This document shows, in pieces, positions 37,748 to 51,090 of a stretch of DNA of 64,000 bases. Under the pieces are notes generated by a model that was not told where the DNA came from, did no database searches, and saw nothing but the letters and a program-made list of their open reading frames with translations. The translations under genes and the position numbers were made by a program. This stretch comes from Uloborus plumipes. Lineage: Eukaryota > Arthropoda > Arachnida > Araneae > Uloboridae. Every line of letters starts with the position of its first letter. Positions within the stretch are counted from its first letter, which is position 1. Where the stretch lies: the NCBI GenBank assembly GCA_038373865.1, contig JAXGGA010003419.1, forward strand, positions 39,031 to 103,030, read 5' to 3'.

Positions 37748-40492
37748 TATATTAAAACAGTTCTAAATTCCACTCAAAATATTTTTTAAACTGAAATGCA
37801 AATCAGAAAGAAGAACATTTTTGGCGCCAAAACCTACAGTTAAAAGAATGTCTAAGTCTTTTAAATCTGATATTACAATGATTAACACATTTTTTCATAA
37901 AATGAGGAAATATTTTTCTTGTAACACTTACTACTGCAGCAAAACAAACAACAGAATATCTTTTGTAAGCATATGTGAAGGTAAATAATTTCATAATACA
38001 GCACATAAAGTGAGTGATATTTTATGGTCAACTAATTCACGCTAGAATATAAATATTACTGAGGGCTGATTCTTATCACAGTGGAAGACATTTAGTCAGG
38101 CATCACAAAATATTTTAACTGCTTCAAAAAGAAATTTCCACTTAGCTCGGAAATATTAGTTTGAATTCTAAAAAAATTATGTTGAGGATTTTGCAATATT
38201 ATTTACAAATTACTTTGCTGCATATTTGAATATATATATGAGTTAGTTGTACGATTATTGTTTTAATAGGTTGCTCTGATATTGTTAAGTTTCACTCCTG
38301 CTACTAGGAAACAATAATATTGTGCATAGATGCTTATTTATCAGCAGCAGAGGAACACCTCAGCCCTAATCAAGTCCCAGTTTACAACCCTGGAATTTGT
38401 AAACTAAAATATTTTTACATTGTTTTCTCAGAAAAGGATTATTTTTTGGTGGGATCATTGCTTTTTACGACAGTTTTAATCAATGAAAATAGTCTCCTGA
38501 AATCTTACACATTCAACAGAAAGTAGAAAATTAAATTTTTACATTGACAGCTTTAACATGCCAAATTCAATGCAAAAAAAAAAAAAAAATCACAACTTTT
38601 TAAGAGTATAAACTTCAAACAAAATGGGAGCACAGCAACATTTACAAAATGGAAGCATATGTTTATCGAAACAGCAAAAATCATTCTTTTTACACTTTAC
38701 AAGCCGATTTTTTTTTCTGATTCTGTACATAAAAATAAATATAAAACACAAAAGAAAAACATCACAAATGCAAAGTTGCAAGAATAAAAAATGATACTAA
38801 GTAGGTGGGACAGAATATATAAAAACATCCTTAAAACAAAGTAGTAAGAACAAATTTTGTAAAAAAAGTTTTTTCATTTAGTAACATTTTATCCTTTGGT
38901 GTAAAAGATAATACTCTTTCATAACACTTACAAGTAATTTAAACGTGAACCAACAATCGCATTTTTTTCCTCCTCTAAACAGTAACAGATATTTAGATTA
39001 AAAAATTGTTTAATTTGTAAGGCTACAAATAAGTGTAATGATTTAGTTTATAAATATCATTCAGTTAAATCATGATTATTAAAAAAAAAGATAAAAATGA
39101 GTGCACCAAGTTTCAGTGTGCTTTCATTCAGTAATGTGGAAAGGAAAAAAAATATAACTGGCCTCTGCTTGGATTTATCAGAAAGGTGAAGCAGTATGTC
39201 ATTTACTAAAGCATAAAATAACTATAGCACTGTACACTAACTCTTGATTAACATGATTTGCTGTGTCCCTTCACTTATAATTAAATAATATGATAAACTA
39301 CTTTTCGAAAATAATTTGATAACTCAAAATATTAGTAGAATTCAACATCCCAATTTTAGATGCAAAGAATATCAAATTGGTAGCTGTAAACATAAATAAT
39401 AGTATCATATCAGGCAGTCTTCTAAATTGCACATTTATTTTCAAATATGATCATTTAATGAATTCGACGCATTTGAATCATCATAAATGTATGCTCAAAA
39501 ATTGTACTATAGGTTCTCTCTTTTATTAAAATGACTAAGTCATAAGGCAATGAATGCATAAAAAGTGCATCAAAAAATTTTACACTATAATGAAACAGTA
39601 AAAGTTTTCTCAACCCACAAAAAAGGGTAATATGTGGTCTCAGAATGTTTCTTGCTTTTGCACAGTATCTTTGTTAAGTGACAATTGCTAAAAGACTATA
39701 TGTTTAAAATCCATTTGAAGTCATTAACAAATCTTCAATGTTCAAAATTGTTTCAATAGATTTGATTACACACTGACTCTACAGTAAAAATGTAATTCAA
39801 TATCGACCTTAAATTACTAAAAAACAAGAGAAATTTTCAATGGAAATTTTTACAAAACATACAACTGCTTTCTTTTGTTGAAGAAAAGCCCAAAGTATGA
39901 AATGTTATCCTAAAAGTCTTTCCAGTTATTAATTTGTCTGATAACAAAAATAATAAGAATAAAATTGCACGATCATTGATTAAAATCATTTTTTAAAATA
40001 AAATGATTAAATAAACATAAATTTCAACCTGTACCATACTTCAGCATTTCAAATCACAGGAAAAAAAATATCATTACACTCTCACCAATCAGATTTTTTC
40101 CAAATAAATCTTTTTTTAGGTGACAATTACACCACTCACAGCATGCAAACTATTGAAAAGAACAGAAACATCACATCTGAACAGAAGATATCAAAATCTT
40201 AGACTAATCTATAATTTTAAGGCATTAATATAATTTATTAATTATTAATAAAATTGACATATCATTAACTATATACTTTTATGCACTGTTCAAAACCCCA
40301 TTTTTATAATCCTATTGATTTGAGGAAAAATTTTAAATTGTCTCAATTTAAAAATCAAACACTTACTATTTGTTTGCTAGTGTGTTGTAAATGTTTCAAG
40401 ATTTTAACTCATGTTGTATAGTTACAATTCCATTTTAACTACTGTTAATAATAAATAATTAAACATATGAACAAACCAAGGTCAAAAAAGTG

Positions 40493-40557
40493 TTTTTTTT
40501 ATTTATTTATTTAGTATTATTATTTATTTTATTTATTAATTAATTTATTTATTTATT
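40493..40557. repeat. ATTT-rich microsatellite
   Basis: Imperfect TTTA/TTAT repeats over about 65 bases. Confidence 0.8.
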
Positions 40558-42538
40558 GGAAAAACAGTACAGTATTAAAATAATTAAGTAAGATAATTTT
40601 AAAAAACACAACAATTCTTAGAGATTCACTTTCACAATAAATTTTAATTTACCACTGACAGCTACTGGGAGACTTGCCAATTTAAGTGCAATCCCAAAGT
40701 AATCAAGTAAAAATTTGTTAATAGTTTATTTTAAAAGAAAGAATGAAAAGTAATTGTAATGATAACACTGAATATTAAAATGTTTCGGAGCGGCAGTCTA
40801 TAAGAGGATTTCAGTGCATTCAAGTGCAGTCGCGATTTTTATGCATATTCAAAAGAAAGTTCGATATTCTATTACAACTTTCAATTAGATATCATAACTC
40901 TGATGATTTCTTTAAAAAGCCCAAATAAGAAAAGTTTTCAAAAAAGAGAAAAAATGATGTATACACTTCAAAAATTTTCATGTATGGAGATGCTATGTTT
41001 CATATGTTTTGCAAACTATGGAAGTATAAAGTTCAACTCACAAAAAAGAAAATTCAATGGAAGAGTATCACTATACAATCATTTTGTACAATTCTGAAGA
41101 TAGATAAACTCATGAAGAGCGTACTGAGTTTTTACAGTGGGTAATAACAATTGAATTTAATCTCAAATCTTTGTATCAACAGACATTACAAATTCTAGCG
41201 ATAAAACTTTGTAAAGCAAAGAAAGCAGCAAGGTTGATTTTAATCGATTGATTGGTTTTCAACGACAATCAAGTAGTGCCCTCTCAAAATTATTCGGCCC
41301 ATTTTCAAGTAGTGTCAACTTCCACATATCTATTCCAACCCTACTATAGCAGTAATTTTTCTCAATGTCAAGATCAGACTGAAGTTTAAACAGTTTCAAA
41401 AAATGACCTCTGGTTATGTCTCCAGAACAAACGTTTTGCCCAACATTCTAATGAATTTAAATGACTTGTGCCATGTTAAAAAACTGAAAGACATTGTTGC
41501 TTTTGTCAGACGTCTTTTCATCCATCAACCTGTTTCTTTTACAATGAAATAGGGGTTGTTTGAAACTTGGAAACACATATCTGCATTTCTTCTTGCTATT
41601 ACTGTTTTTTTTTAAGTTTCTTATACATTTTGTACTGAATTTTTGAATGTTAAGTCATTCAAGTCTAGTACCATAAACTAAATCTGAAAATTCACATACT
41701 AATTTAGTAGTCCTCCAAGAAATCCTCAAAGGGAAAGAGACAACTGAATATCAAACTCCAAATCAGCTCTTATTAAACTATTTGATAGTGGCAAAGTTTC
41801 CTTTAAAATTGATTGCAATACATGTAATAAAAAATCCAAAAAACTATTGCTTTTTAACTTGCCATGCTACACTGTTAAGTAAATAGAAAGAGCCATTGAA
41901 CTTGGTAATATATTCAGATCTTTTGTCAGAAGTAGGCAGCGAAAAAGTGTTCATTGTGAACAAAATGTTACCCATTGATAATCAATTTACTTATTAAAGG
42001 AAAAAAGATGCTATTCACACTGGAAGCTTAATATTGACCCAAAACAATCTGCTTTCCAAGCAAGTGACCGTTGAATTCCTTAAGCAAAATAAAAACAGGC
42101 TGATAAAACAACATTCCAAATCATCAGGTTTTGGGGGACTTCTACATCTACTCAACCTAAAGAGTTGACATTACCATCCATTTCAACAGAAAAATAAAGC
42201 GAAATTGCTAAAAAGATAACATTTTTGATAATTTCCAAAAACGAAAAGAAAAAAAAGATAGTTAAAACCATCTGAACTTTTAAAAAATCCATCTTCAAAA
42301 TTGCACTGATGATATAAGAAAAATATGAAGGTCTTGACTCCTGGATGAGCTTATGATGGGCACTTTATGGGAGCTGTCTTTTTCTTGTACATATTTTGAA
42401 CACATGTCTTAGCCACAAACCACATCAATCAGAACCATAAGAATTCAAAGCAATCTCTTACCCTTGCTGTCACCACCAGAATCTCAAAACCCCACCCCCG
42501 AACCATCTCGGGGTTACCTCGTATCCAATTCAGAGAGA

Positions 42539-42873
42539 TTAAGACGTCTTAGGCACTTGAGGCGACACGGAATTGTCTGACACTTGGAGCACGAGGGGCA
42601 CTTTGCCGGAGGACATCTGTTGCGCCGCTTTTGGTACGTGCACCTTGCGGACGTGCGACTGGAGATGATTCTTCCAACAGAAAGCCTTGGAGCAGAACTC
42701 GCACACATACTTTTGGCGTCTAGAGTCGTGGATCTCCATGTGGCGTCGCAGGGTGGTGACGTCGTAGAAGAACTTGTGACACACCGGGCACATGGGACGA
42801 CGTGACATGTCCTTCTCCAGGGGACTCATCATGTCCGGCAAGACGTACAGGCTGCTCTTTCCCAGGTAATAAT
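42539..42873 (-). CDS. Alternative 3'-terminal exon with two C2H2 zinc fingers (lola-like), exon 4 of 8; longest
   Basis: Partial CDS: terminal exon of 110 residues, the longest of the set. The acceptor AG is at 42875-42874 after a strong T/C tract; the exon opens AT|TAT (Asp with an upstream G) and ends in TAA. Finger 1 is C28-x2-C31-x12-H44-x3-H48 (YDVTTLRR); finger 2 is C57-x2-C60-x12-H73-x4-H78 with CWKNHLQS, so the usual FSWK Ser is Cys here. The linker is HDSRRQKYVC. A 32-residue tail rich in Ser, Pro, Val and Gln follows the fingers, far longer than in most sisters, and looks disordered. The ORF reads further upstream past the acceptor, but those codons are intron. Finger 1 closely resembles those at 24055 and 31079, suggesting duplication of a common ancestor exon. 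Confidence 0.9.
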
Positions 42874-43600
42874 CTATGAAGAGAAAAAACAACAGCATGG
42901 AGTTATAACTTGACTGTTGTCCCATGCAGTGTAAAAGCACTCATTTTGACGAGCTGCAATTTTTGCGAAAACAATGATATTGGTAATTTGCAAGCTAAAA
43001 CTTTGGTGAATTTTTTATCAACAGAAATAAAAGATGAATCTATATATATAAAGTTAAACTATTTCCCAAAGCTTAAAGCTTCACAAATTACGAGGAGCAC
43101 GTAAAAATTGAAAATTAAGGTCTCGCAAAAAGGAGTGCTTATACATTAAATCATAAACTATGAAAAAGTACAGTCAACTCCCTAAAATCTGCATAACTTT
43201 ACACCACATGTTATGTGGATTAACAGGTTTTGCAGATCAAAGGTCTGTTCATTTTCGAAATAAGTAGTTTTCACTGGTCATTGAACTATATTTCACAATA
43301 TATTGCCAAACTATCACATTTAGGAAAAATTTCAACAATAGAGCCCTGCGATTTGTTGGGGTTAATTAAAATATTTTACCATCATGTTATAAGATAAAAA
43401 TGAAATTAAATTTTAACATGGTTATCAAATGTAAATTAATGACTGTAAGATAAAGGACAGAACAACTCTACATTCAACTGAATGCACAACCAATTGTGTC
43501 TGGGATCATCTCACACATTAACTATTGCATATAGATTTTCAATATATTATTTTTGAATGAAAATGCACAGACACAAAATAACAGTAATTATGTAGCCTAA

Positions 43601-43624
43601 TCTATATATATAAAAATGAATGTT

Positions 43625-43694
<70 letters not shown>

Positions 43695-45440
43695 CCCTAA
43701 GATCTCAGAAACTACCAGGGAGATTTGGCAGAAATTTTCACCGTTTGTTCTTTTTGGTACTGGGAAGGTTTAGAGACCAGTTTCAACAAAATCCGATGGG
43801 TAGTTATTTTTTTATTTCAATTTTAGACCTGATTCTGTCTTTGTAATTTCAATTTAAAACTCCATTTTCGAAGGCTTTCATCAATCCAATCGAGTATTTA
43901 GTGTATCAACTCAACTCTCTGGCAGATAGTTGGAATTGCTTGCTACCGTAAATTTGGCTATCTTTTGAATCGCGCCAAGAGCCCTCAATAATGGAAGTTT
44001 TCCCAATAACTATCTCAAGTATAAAGGATAAAAAAGGTATTTGATTAACAGATTAATCTTTTTGGAAATTTTCCCAATAACTATCTCAAGTATAAGGGAT
44101 CAAAACGATATTTGATTACAGATTAATCTTTGTTTAAAAACAAATGCGATTCCGTTTCATATTTCGGAACTTCTTTAGATTTGTAGAGGCTTAGAAGTCA
44201 TTCATTATTTTCCAGACGAACACTATTTTGTTCATTATACCTATTGCTGTTTTCAATCAAAGTATGTTACTATATTTTCTCGCCAAACATCCAATCAATA
44301 GTTCGTTTTCAATGTACCGCAATGTTGGAAATTATTTCAACGCCTTACGGAATGGTGTACATTCAGCGCCAAATATAATATTCAAATTGATTTCAGATTG
44401 ACAAAAAGTAATCAGCTACATAGAACCTCAATATTTGGCGACAATTTCTCTTTCACAAAAGTGATAATACGTTAGTTTCTTTATTTATGGAAGGGATAGG
44501 GGTTCAGAATTATCCAAGGTATCCCAAATTAGCTACCAAATTGGCGACATTTTAAATAGCGCCAAGAACCTCCAATAATTGAAATTTTCCATGGCGCGTT
44601 GCTAAGCAACTATTTTTGTTTTCGAGAGTAGAAAAAATTATTTGTGTATGATAAATACCTGATTAAATATGTTTCCTTCTCAGACAAAGATATTATTGCA
44701 TGACAGTACTCAAATGCTACCATATTTTTTAAGGTGTTTGCTTTTTCATGTCCGTAATATTTGTCATTAACCGCAATGTTAAAAATTATTAACGACGTAC
44801 GAAATGGTGGGTATTGAGCACCAAATAGGTCATTAAAATTGTTTTCAGCCTTGCCAATAATATATTCATACTTGCTCAAATTGTGCCACACTTGCAAAAC
44901 TTATGGAACTCATTTCTTCGCATTAGATATATTGTTACTTAATTTTCAAATGGTTGTGCGTATGGACGAGTATTTCCCAATAGCTTATGCCATCAAATTA
45001 CTAAAGTACAACCATTCCTCCATGCTTTTTTTCTTATTCAAAAGGATGTGTTACTCTTCTGTTTTAAGAAGTTTCTTCAAGTACTGTCAAGTTTAAGTAT
45101 GATTTGCATCGTTACATTGCAAAATTTCAATATGTCTGCCATTGTTGTTAAGCTTAGTTTAGCCTTCTAAGTGAATTTATTAACTTTTTAAGACGTGGGC
45201 ATCTGTGTTTTCCAACTCTACAGAACATAGTTTTATAGTTTTCAAGGAAAATGAACTTTTTTATTGAATAGAGTTTCTGAAAATTGAATAACTTTATCAG
45301 AAGATAACTTTGCTTGATTTAGAATTTTTAAAATCTTTCATGCCTATTTTCAACAACGCTTTATAGATTTTTACATCCAAAACACCATGTGGAGACGAAA
45401 TATACATCTAGGCAGAACAACGTCTGCCGGGTTCTGCTAG
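43601..45440. mobile_element. Non-autonomous Helitron, 1.84 kb
   Basis: Begins TCTATATATATAAAAATG directly after an A and ends CTAG directly before a T, the TC...CTRR and A/T insertion rule of Helitrons. A hairpin with a 6-bp stem, GGCAGA-ACAACG-TCTGCC (45411-45428), lies 8 bases before CTAG, as expected. No target duplication. The interior has a long TG microsatellite and a direct duplication (TTTTCCCAATAACTATCTCA at about 44000 and 44070). No Rep/helicase frame, so it must have been moved by another copy. Confidence 0.82.
43626..43693. repeat. (GT)34 microsatellite inside the Helitron
   Basis: Uninterrupted GT repeat of 68 bases near the Helitron 5' end; the ORF across it is an artefact. 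Confidence 0.95.
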
Positions 45441-48199
45441 TTACAATTAAAACTCATATTGGGGGACAGCTAATGTATTTCCTTAGAGCAATGCAAATCT
45501 TTTGAGCAACATACAACAAGCTTTTGCTGACATTCTTTAGTTGACTCTCATAATTAGAAGGTATGTTGCTTGGAAAATATACAATCAGCAAATCTAAATG
45601 CTTAAGAAAACCCATTCCTGACATTTTAATGCATACTGCCTGTGGAACAGTAGGAGGGTTATGCAATTATACTAGTTATTTTGATTTTTTGCAACTTTGG
45701 CATAAATGACAGTGAAAGCTATCAAAATGTGAGGATTTTATTTTTTAGTTTTTATTGAGGTAAATGACAAAAACACGGATTTTTAAAAATATTTGGGTTT
45801 TCTAAAGCACTTAACAATAAACTAAATTTGTACATAAAACATTTTATATAGTTAACATATAGTATTAATGATATTAAATAATTATTTAATATAGTTCATT
45901 CTGCTTTATGATACAGATAATTAAAGAAAAAAATGGTAACAGTTCATTATTTGAAAGTAATGGATAAGAACTATTTTAGAGTCACAATTTTTGCCCAAAA
46001 TACTCGTGTGCAGTATCAATACTCAATTCTGCAAAGATCTCATTTTCTTGAAATTCTGTCATATGTTCTCAATTTCACCAAACTCGCTAAACAATTCAGT
46101 GAAATACAAAAGTCAGATATGTCACTGACTTTTTATGATACATATTGAAATTTTCAAATGCAGCACAGCTAAGCAATCATGGAGGTACTATTTAATGTTT
46201 GTCTAGACTTATTCGTTTCAGATTTTTTGTTCCATAAGAGCCTTTTTTTTCCTGGGATGTCTATATGAGTGTCCACTTTCAGATATATAAATTAAAGCAT
46301 GTTTCTTGAAAAAAATTGCTCTCAAAACCACCTAAATAAGTTTAAAGCTGCACAGCAAAAAGGACATTCAAAAAATATGGCTTAGAGTTATTATAGAGTT
46401 AAGCTTAAACCCTAGCATGGCATGAAAATAACAAGTTCTGATGGGCTGTTTTTGTGTTATTTCATATTTTAACACTTATAAAAATTTAATCTTAAAAAAT
46501 AATTTGTTTGAAATGAAAATGAACTAAACATTTTGAAGTTAAAATTCCTACTGAACACCTCTTTCTAAGTTCAACTGTTGACATCTGGAGCCTTATACAA
46601 ATCTTAAACGATTGCAGATTTTTTGGAGTTGACCGTACTTTTGCATGTTATTCTTGAAAATGAGGGCATACAACATGTTGAAAAATTTTATAACCTATGT
46701 CACGGAACTGGTAGCAGAGGTAAACAAAGCAATAGGACATTTGACGATGCTGTGTGGTATTGTCTGCAAGGTGCTGGGAAGGCTAGAGGCAGCACTGTAC
46801 AGAATGAAAAGTTTTGGAGGTACTAAACTTTTCCTAAGTTCTCAGATTTTTTCCTAAATTCATTTTAGAAATCTATATCGTTTGGAAGCCATTGACGTTG
46901 CCTGAAATGTGAAAAACTAGCCTTTCTTTTTGTGAAAATTTCATGCCTGTGCCAGCCTTATCTGAATCAAATTATAAAATAAAAATAATAATAATAATAA
47001 ACAATGTCTTGATACAAACAGAATAGCCTATCCGAAGAGAAAGCCAAATGTGACGAATGGTGGCAGTAAAACAGTAGCCCTCTTTGTTTACTTTGGCTAT
47101 CAGTTCTCTTGAAATATGGTACAATCAAAATTATTCAGCAGATATAGCCTTAATAAACTGAAGAAATTTTCATAAATTCAGTGTACATAAATTTAAAAGT
47201 AATTCTTTTGAAATAACTATAATATAACATAATTTGCAAAGAAATAATTCATACTTAACATATTTAAACTTGCTACTTTCTTAAATGTAAGACTTTAAAT
47301 CAATATTTTATACTAACTAAATAGTATTCGGCAACCACAGTCATGCAGCTTCTGAAGTACATCAGTCATGTTAAGTTAATGAATATATTACATGAAAATA
47401 ACAATAATCTACTTATAACAAATCGACAAAAAAACAAGGTTTAACACCTCAAAATATTTGAATATAACAAGCAAGCATATTTCAAAACAGCTAAAAACTT
47501 AGAAAAATGTCAGTAACTCATAGTTTCACTCCCAGAAAATTTAAAGAATTTCAAAAGATAATATCAGTAGGTATCAAAAAACTATATGTATAATTAAATG
47601 TCCATTACAAAGTAATATTTGATGTTTTGAATTTAACAGCAAGTGTTAAAAAAAAAACTATTTAAAGAAGATGCACACTTGTGTTTGAAAAAAATGTTCT
47701 CCAAAAGGAATAAACATTCCTTTTTGAGTGTGACACAATTGCTTTTAAAAAGAAAATAATTTCATTTTTTGAAACCACTTTTCCTGGACTATTTTATAGC
47801 TCTGATTTCTCCATTAATATTTTATACCAGCATTCAACTCTAAAAGATGTTATGCATAATAATTAATGGCAAACTGTGGCAACAATTTGACCAAGGAGAA
47901 ATGGAGCATGATATTGAGATGGAAAAGGAACAATTCATTTTAAAATAGGTAGGATCAGCAAGAAAATGAATTTTAACATTTAACATTTTTCTGCCTGTGT
48001 TATTTTTCTGAGACTAGCTACTATGAAATGAAATGGTTTGTTTCTGCTTCAAAGTCACCCACCATCTCCTTGTGGTCAAGCTTTACAATTATTATTGATT
48101 TTTAACACTTTAAGCATCAACATAGATATAGCAAGATAAACATAAACCAATGAAATGAAAATACAGTATGATTTTTTTTATAATAGTTTTTAAGTTATT

Positions 48200-48830
48200 T
48201 CACTATGTTTAAAATTATTGATCATGCAAAATAAATAAAACAGTTCTCAGATCTTATAGAAATGCACATTATAACACAATTTATTTATTTATTTTACAAA
48301 AAAATTTAAGTACTCCATATTATATTATCAGTATTATTAATGAACTTTTAATTACATGCAATTACTCATGCATAAGACTATCTTATCAATTATAAAAACT
48401 ATCTTATGTTAAAGAGAACGGCATAAAATATTATTAAATACATATTCCAAAACTAAATTCTTTAACAATGTAGTTAATTATAAACCTAGTGCATAAAAGA
48501 ACTATAAATCATATTTCACCTATCACTTTTAGCTTTCCAATGATTAAAATTCTGGATCATACAAAACAAATAAAAAAAATCAGTTGACACAGCTAAAAGC
48601 ATTGATATAATCTTGTACAGTCAAATTATGAAGTATTATAATATTATCCTTAAATTTTCCAGCCTAACCAGATTAACAATTACATGCAATTAGTCATGCA
48701 TAAAAACTCTTGTTAATCATTACAAAGTAACTATCTTTTATGCTAAGAATAACCCGAAAAAAATTTTATATAAACTAATTTCTTCGAAATTGTTGGATAA
48801 ATATAAGTATAATTCATATTTCAATGTACA
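48200..48830. repeat. Imperfect tandem duplication, unit about 320 bp
   Basis: Blocks recur in the same order: GATCATGCAAAATAAATAAA / GATCATACAAAACAAATAAA, then ATTACATGCAATTACTCATG / ATTACATGCAATTAGTCATG, then AACTATCTTATG / AACTATCTTTTATG. Divergence is considerable, so the duplication is old. Non-coding. Confidence 0.6.
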
Positions 48831-51090
48831 GTTTTGAATACACTCTAGCCTTAAAAATATGTAATAAATTGTGTGAAATAAAGTTATACAACTCTACAGG
48901 GTTTTTTAAAATATACATCACAGAAAATAAAAACAGTAAAAACTATGCAATATACGATTAAATGGCACACACAAAGAAACCAAAATTTTCACTCAAAAAT
49001 TTAGCTTTTCGACTCTCCTTTAACTTTTTCTAAACTGCCACTAAACCCAAGCTTTTAATTATTAAAGCATATAGCTCTGCTCTTGCAAACTGATCAAGCA
49101 GTTATTGAACTTTCAAAATATAATATTAATGTGGGCAATTTTAGTTGCAAATTTGCTTTTTTAGAAGCCATTTATTGTGAGGTTCAAATAATTCCACCAC
49201 TGATTCAAGGTCCACCATTGATTGATAAAAACGGGACGACTATCTCTCTCCCACCCAGAGCTAAAGAAACCTCTATCATTCAGGAATACATCTGTCCGTT
49301 GTCACATTTTCAAATCATTTTTATCATATAAAACAAGCTATAATGATGCATGACAAAAAACATCCATCATTCGATTTTCTCAAGAGTGAAACCATTAAAT
49401 ATTAAAAACCTTCCTAAATAAAAGCCTGCGGTTACAAAACTGTCACACCTCAATCATTTTCAAACTGGTATTGTATGATGTTCACTGCAATGGGTGAATC
49501 AACTGATTTGCCTGTCGTAAGTTTAGACTATATTGACATTGATATGAGGAGATAGTTTGGTTTTCCCCTGCAAATACGTTCTATTTTAAACTGATTCTTT
49601 GAATAATTTTATCTAAAGTTTCTTTTATATGCTGTGGAAGATTTTGATAGTTTTTTCAATTGCTGAAAAATGTTTTGATGCCAAATATTAGATATGCCAA
49701 AGATATTTCAGGCTCACTGATATGCCAAAAATAAACAATTATTCCCATAAATTTGGCAAAAATTCAAATATTTTAATGAAATGTAACAACTGATTGATTT
49801 TCACATCTTTTAATGGAAATTTAGAAAAGTTTCAAAACATAACAGCCAGATAATTAAAAGGGAGTTATACAAGAAGCTATGATTTGGTTATGTTTGTCGT
49901 ACTCACTTGAATACAAGACAGGTTCTGCTTTTGAAGGCAAAAACTAGGAACAAATTTTGCGCACGTACAATCAAAAAATTAAAACTTTTTTTTAAAGCTG
50001 TTTTACACTATTTTTATTTGTTGGAGACACTAACATTTTAAATGTCTAATTATATTGCAGATAAGATTGCAGCTATCAAAAACAAGAATTAATGCAAAAA
50101 ATATGACAAAAAAAAAACATTTAATCGGAACACCTTCCAGATTTAATAGTTATTTTTTTTCTGGGGGGAGGGGGAGGAATTGATAATTAGTTTCAACAGA
50201 AAAAGTTCTCAATCTCAACTTTAAAAAAATGTCTTAATGTTCATAATATTGCATTGTAATGCCTTAAAATGACAAAAATAAATGAAAAGATTCATTTACA
50301 ACAAATATTTAACAGAAATGAATAGCATGCTGAGAATTTTGCTTTTAATGAAATAATCGTAATCTACCAATCTTTTGAATTGATCATAGCTCAAGAAACA
50401 AAAATTTAGTTGAACCTGAGAACTTACTATATAAAGTAAGAAAATTAAATAAAATAAAAAAGACTTCAAGCAAAATAATACATTTACAATTTTTATTTCC
50501 TAAAACAATCAGCGAGAAAAGTCCCCCCGTCCCTCCCTCATAAGAATTTAAGACAAATTTACTACAAGAAATAGAAAATAATTATTTTACTAAGACTTTA
50601 AGATAACGTTTATCACAAATCAAAAAAAAAAAAAAAATACTGTATTCATGAGCTGAACGTGAGAAGGTACAAAGCATTGCACATTTTTCTTAAAAGTGTC
50701 AGAAAAAAAATATCCATTCTTTGAAAAGATCAACAAAAACAAAAAAATTCTTTTACAGTCGAGTTAAAACAAAATTCAACAATATTTTCAAAATTACTAA
50801 TGAGCAGACCCTCGAAGTTCATGATAATGCATTTTTATTCATATTTTTTGAAACACATCACATATTTACCAATTATTGGCCACATTATATTGTTTGGAAG
50901 AGTTATTTGAAGATGTTAATTTTTTCAAAAAAAATAAATCTAAAATTGAATTTTTACCATAACCTAAAGATAATTTTCAGATAATTAAGAGCACATTTTT
51001 TCAACTTTAATTTCACTTCCTGTGTATTTTTAGAGAATTTTTAGGGTTTCTTTGATTCAGCAACTTCTGAGGCTTGCTTATGAGTAAATA

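Larger units (their letters stand above)
31369..42538. other. Intron between zinc-finger exons (11.2 kb)
   Basis: Holds elements at 31937-32181, 32310-32946, 34967-35662 and 37212-37747, a LINE fossil at 36128-36275 and an ATTT-rich microsatellite at 40493-40557. The stretches 33.0-34.9, 37.8-40.4 and 40.6-42.5 kb show nothing but AT-rich sequence; the few ORFs of 60-100 codons have no domain motif. Confidence 0.6.

Noticed and set aside
42514..42708. Cys/Arg-rich minus-strand ORF
   Set aside because: Out-of-frame shadow of the zinc-finger exon 42539-42873.
43616..43846. ORF beginning with a Cys-Val repeat
   Set aside because: Translation of the GT microsatellite inside the Helitron.
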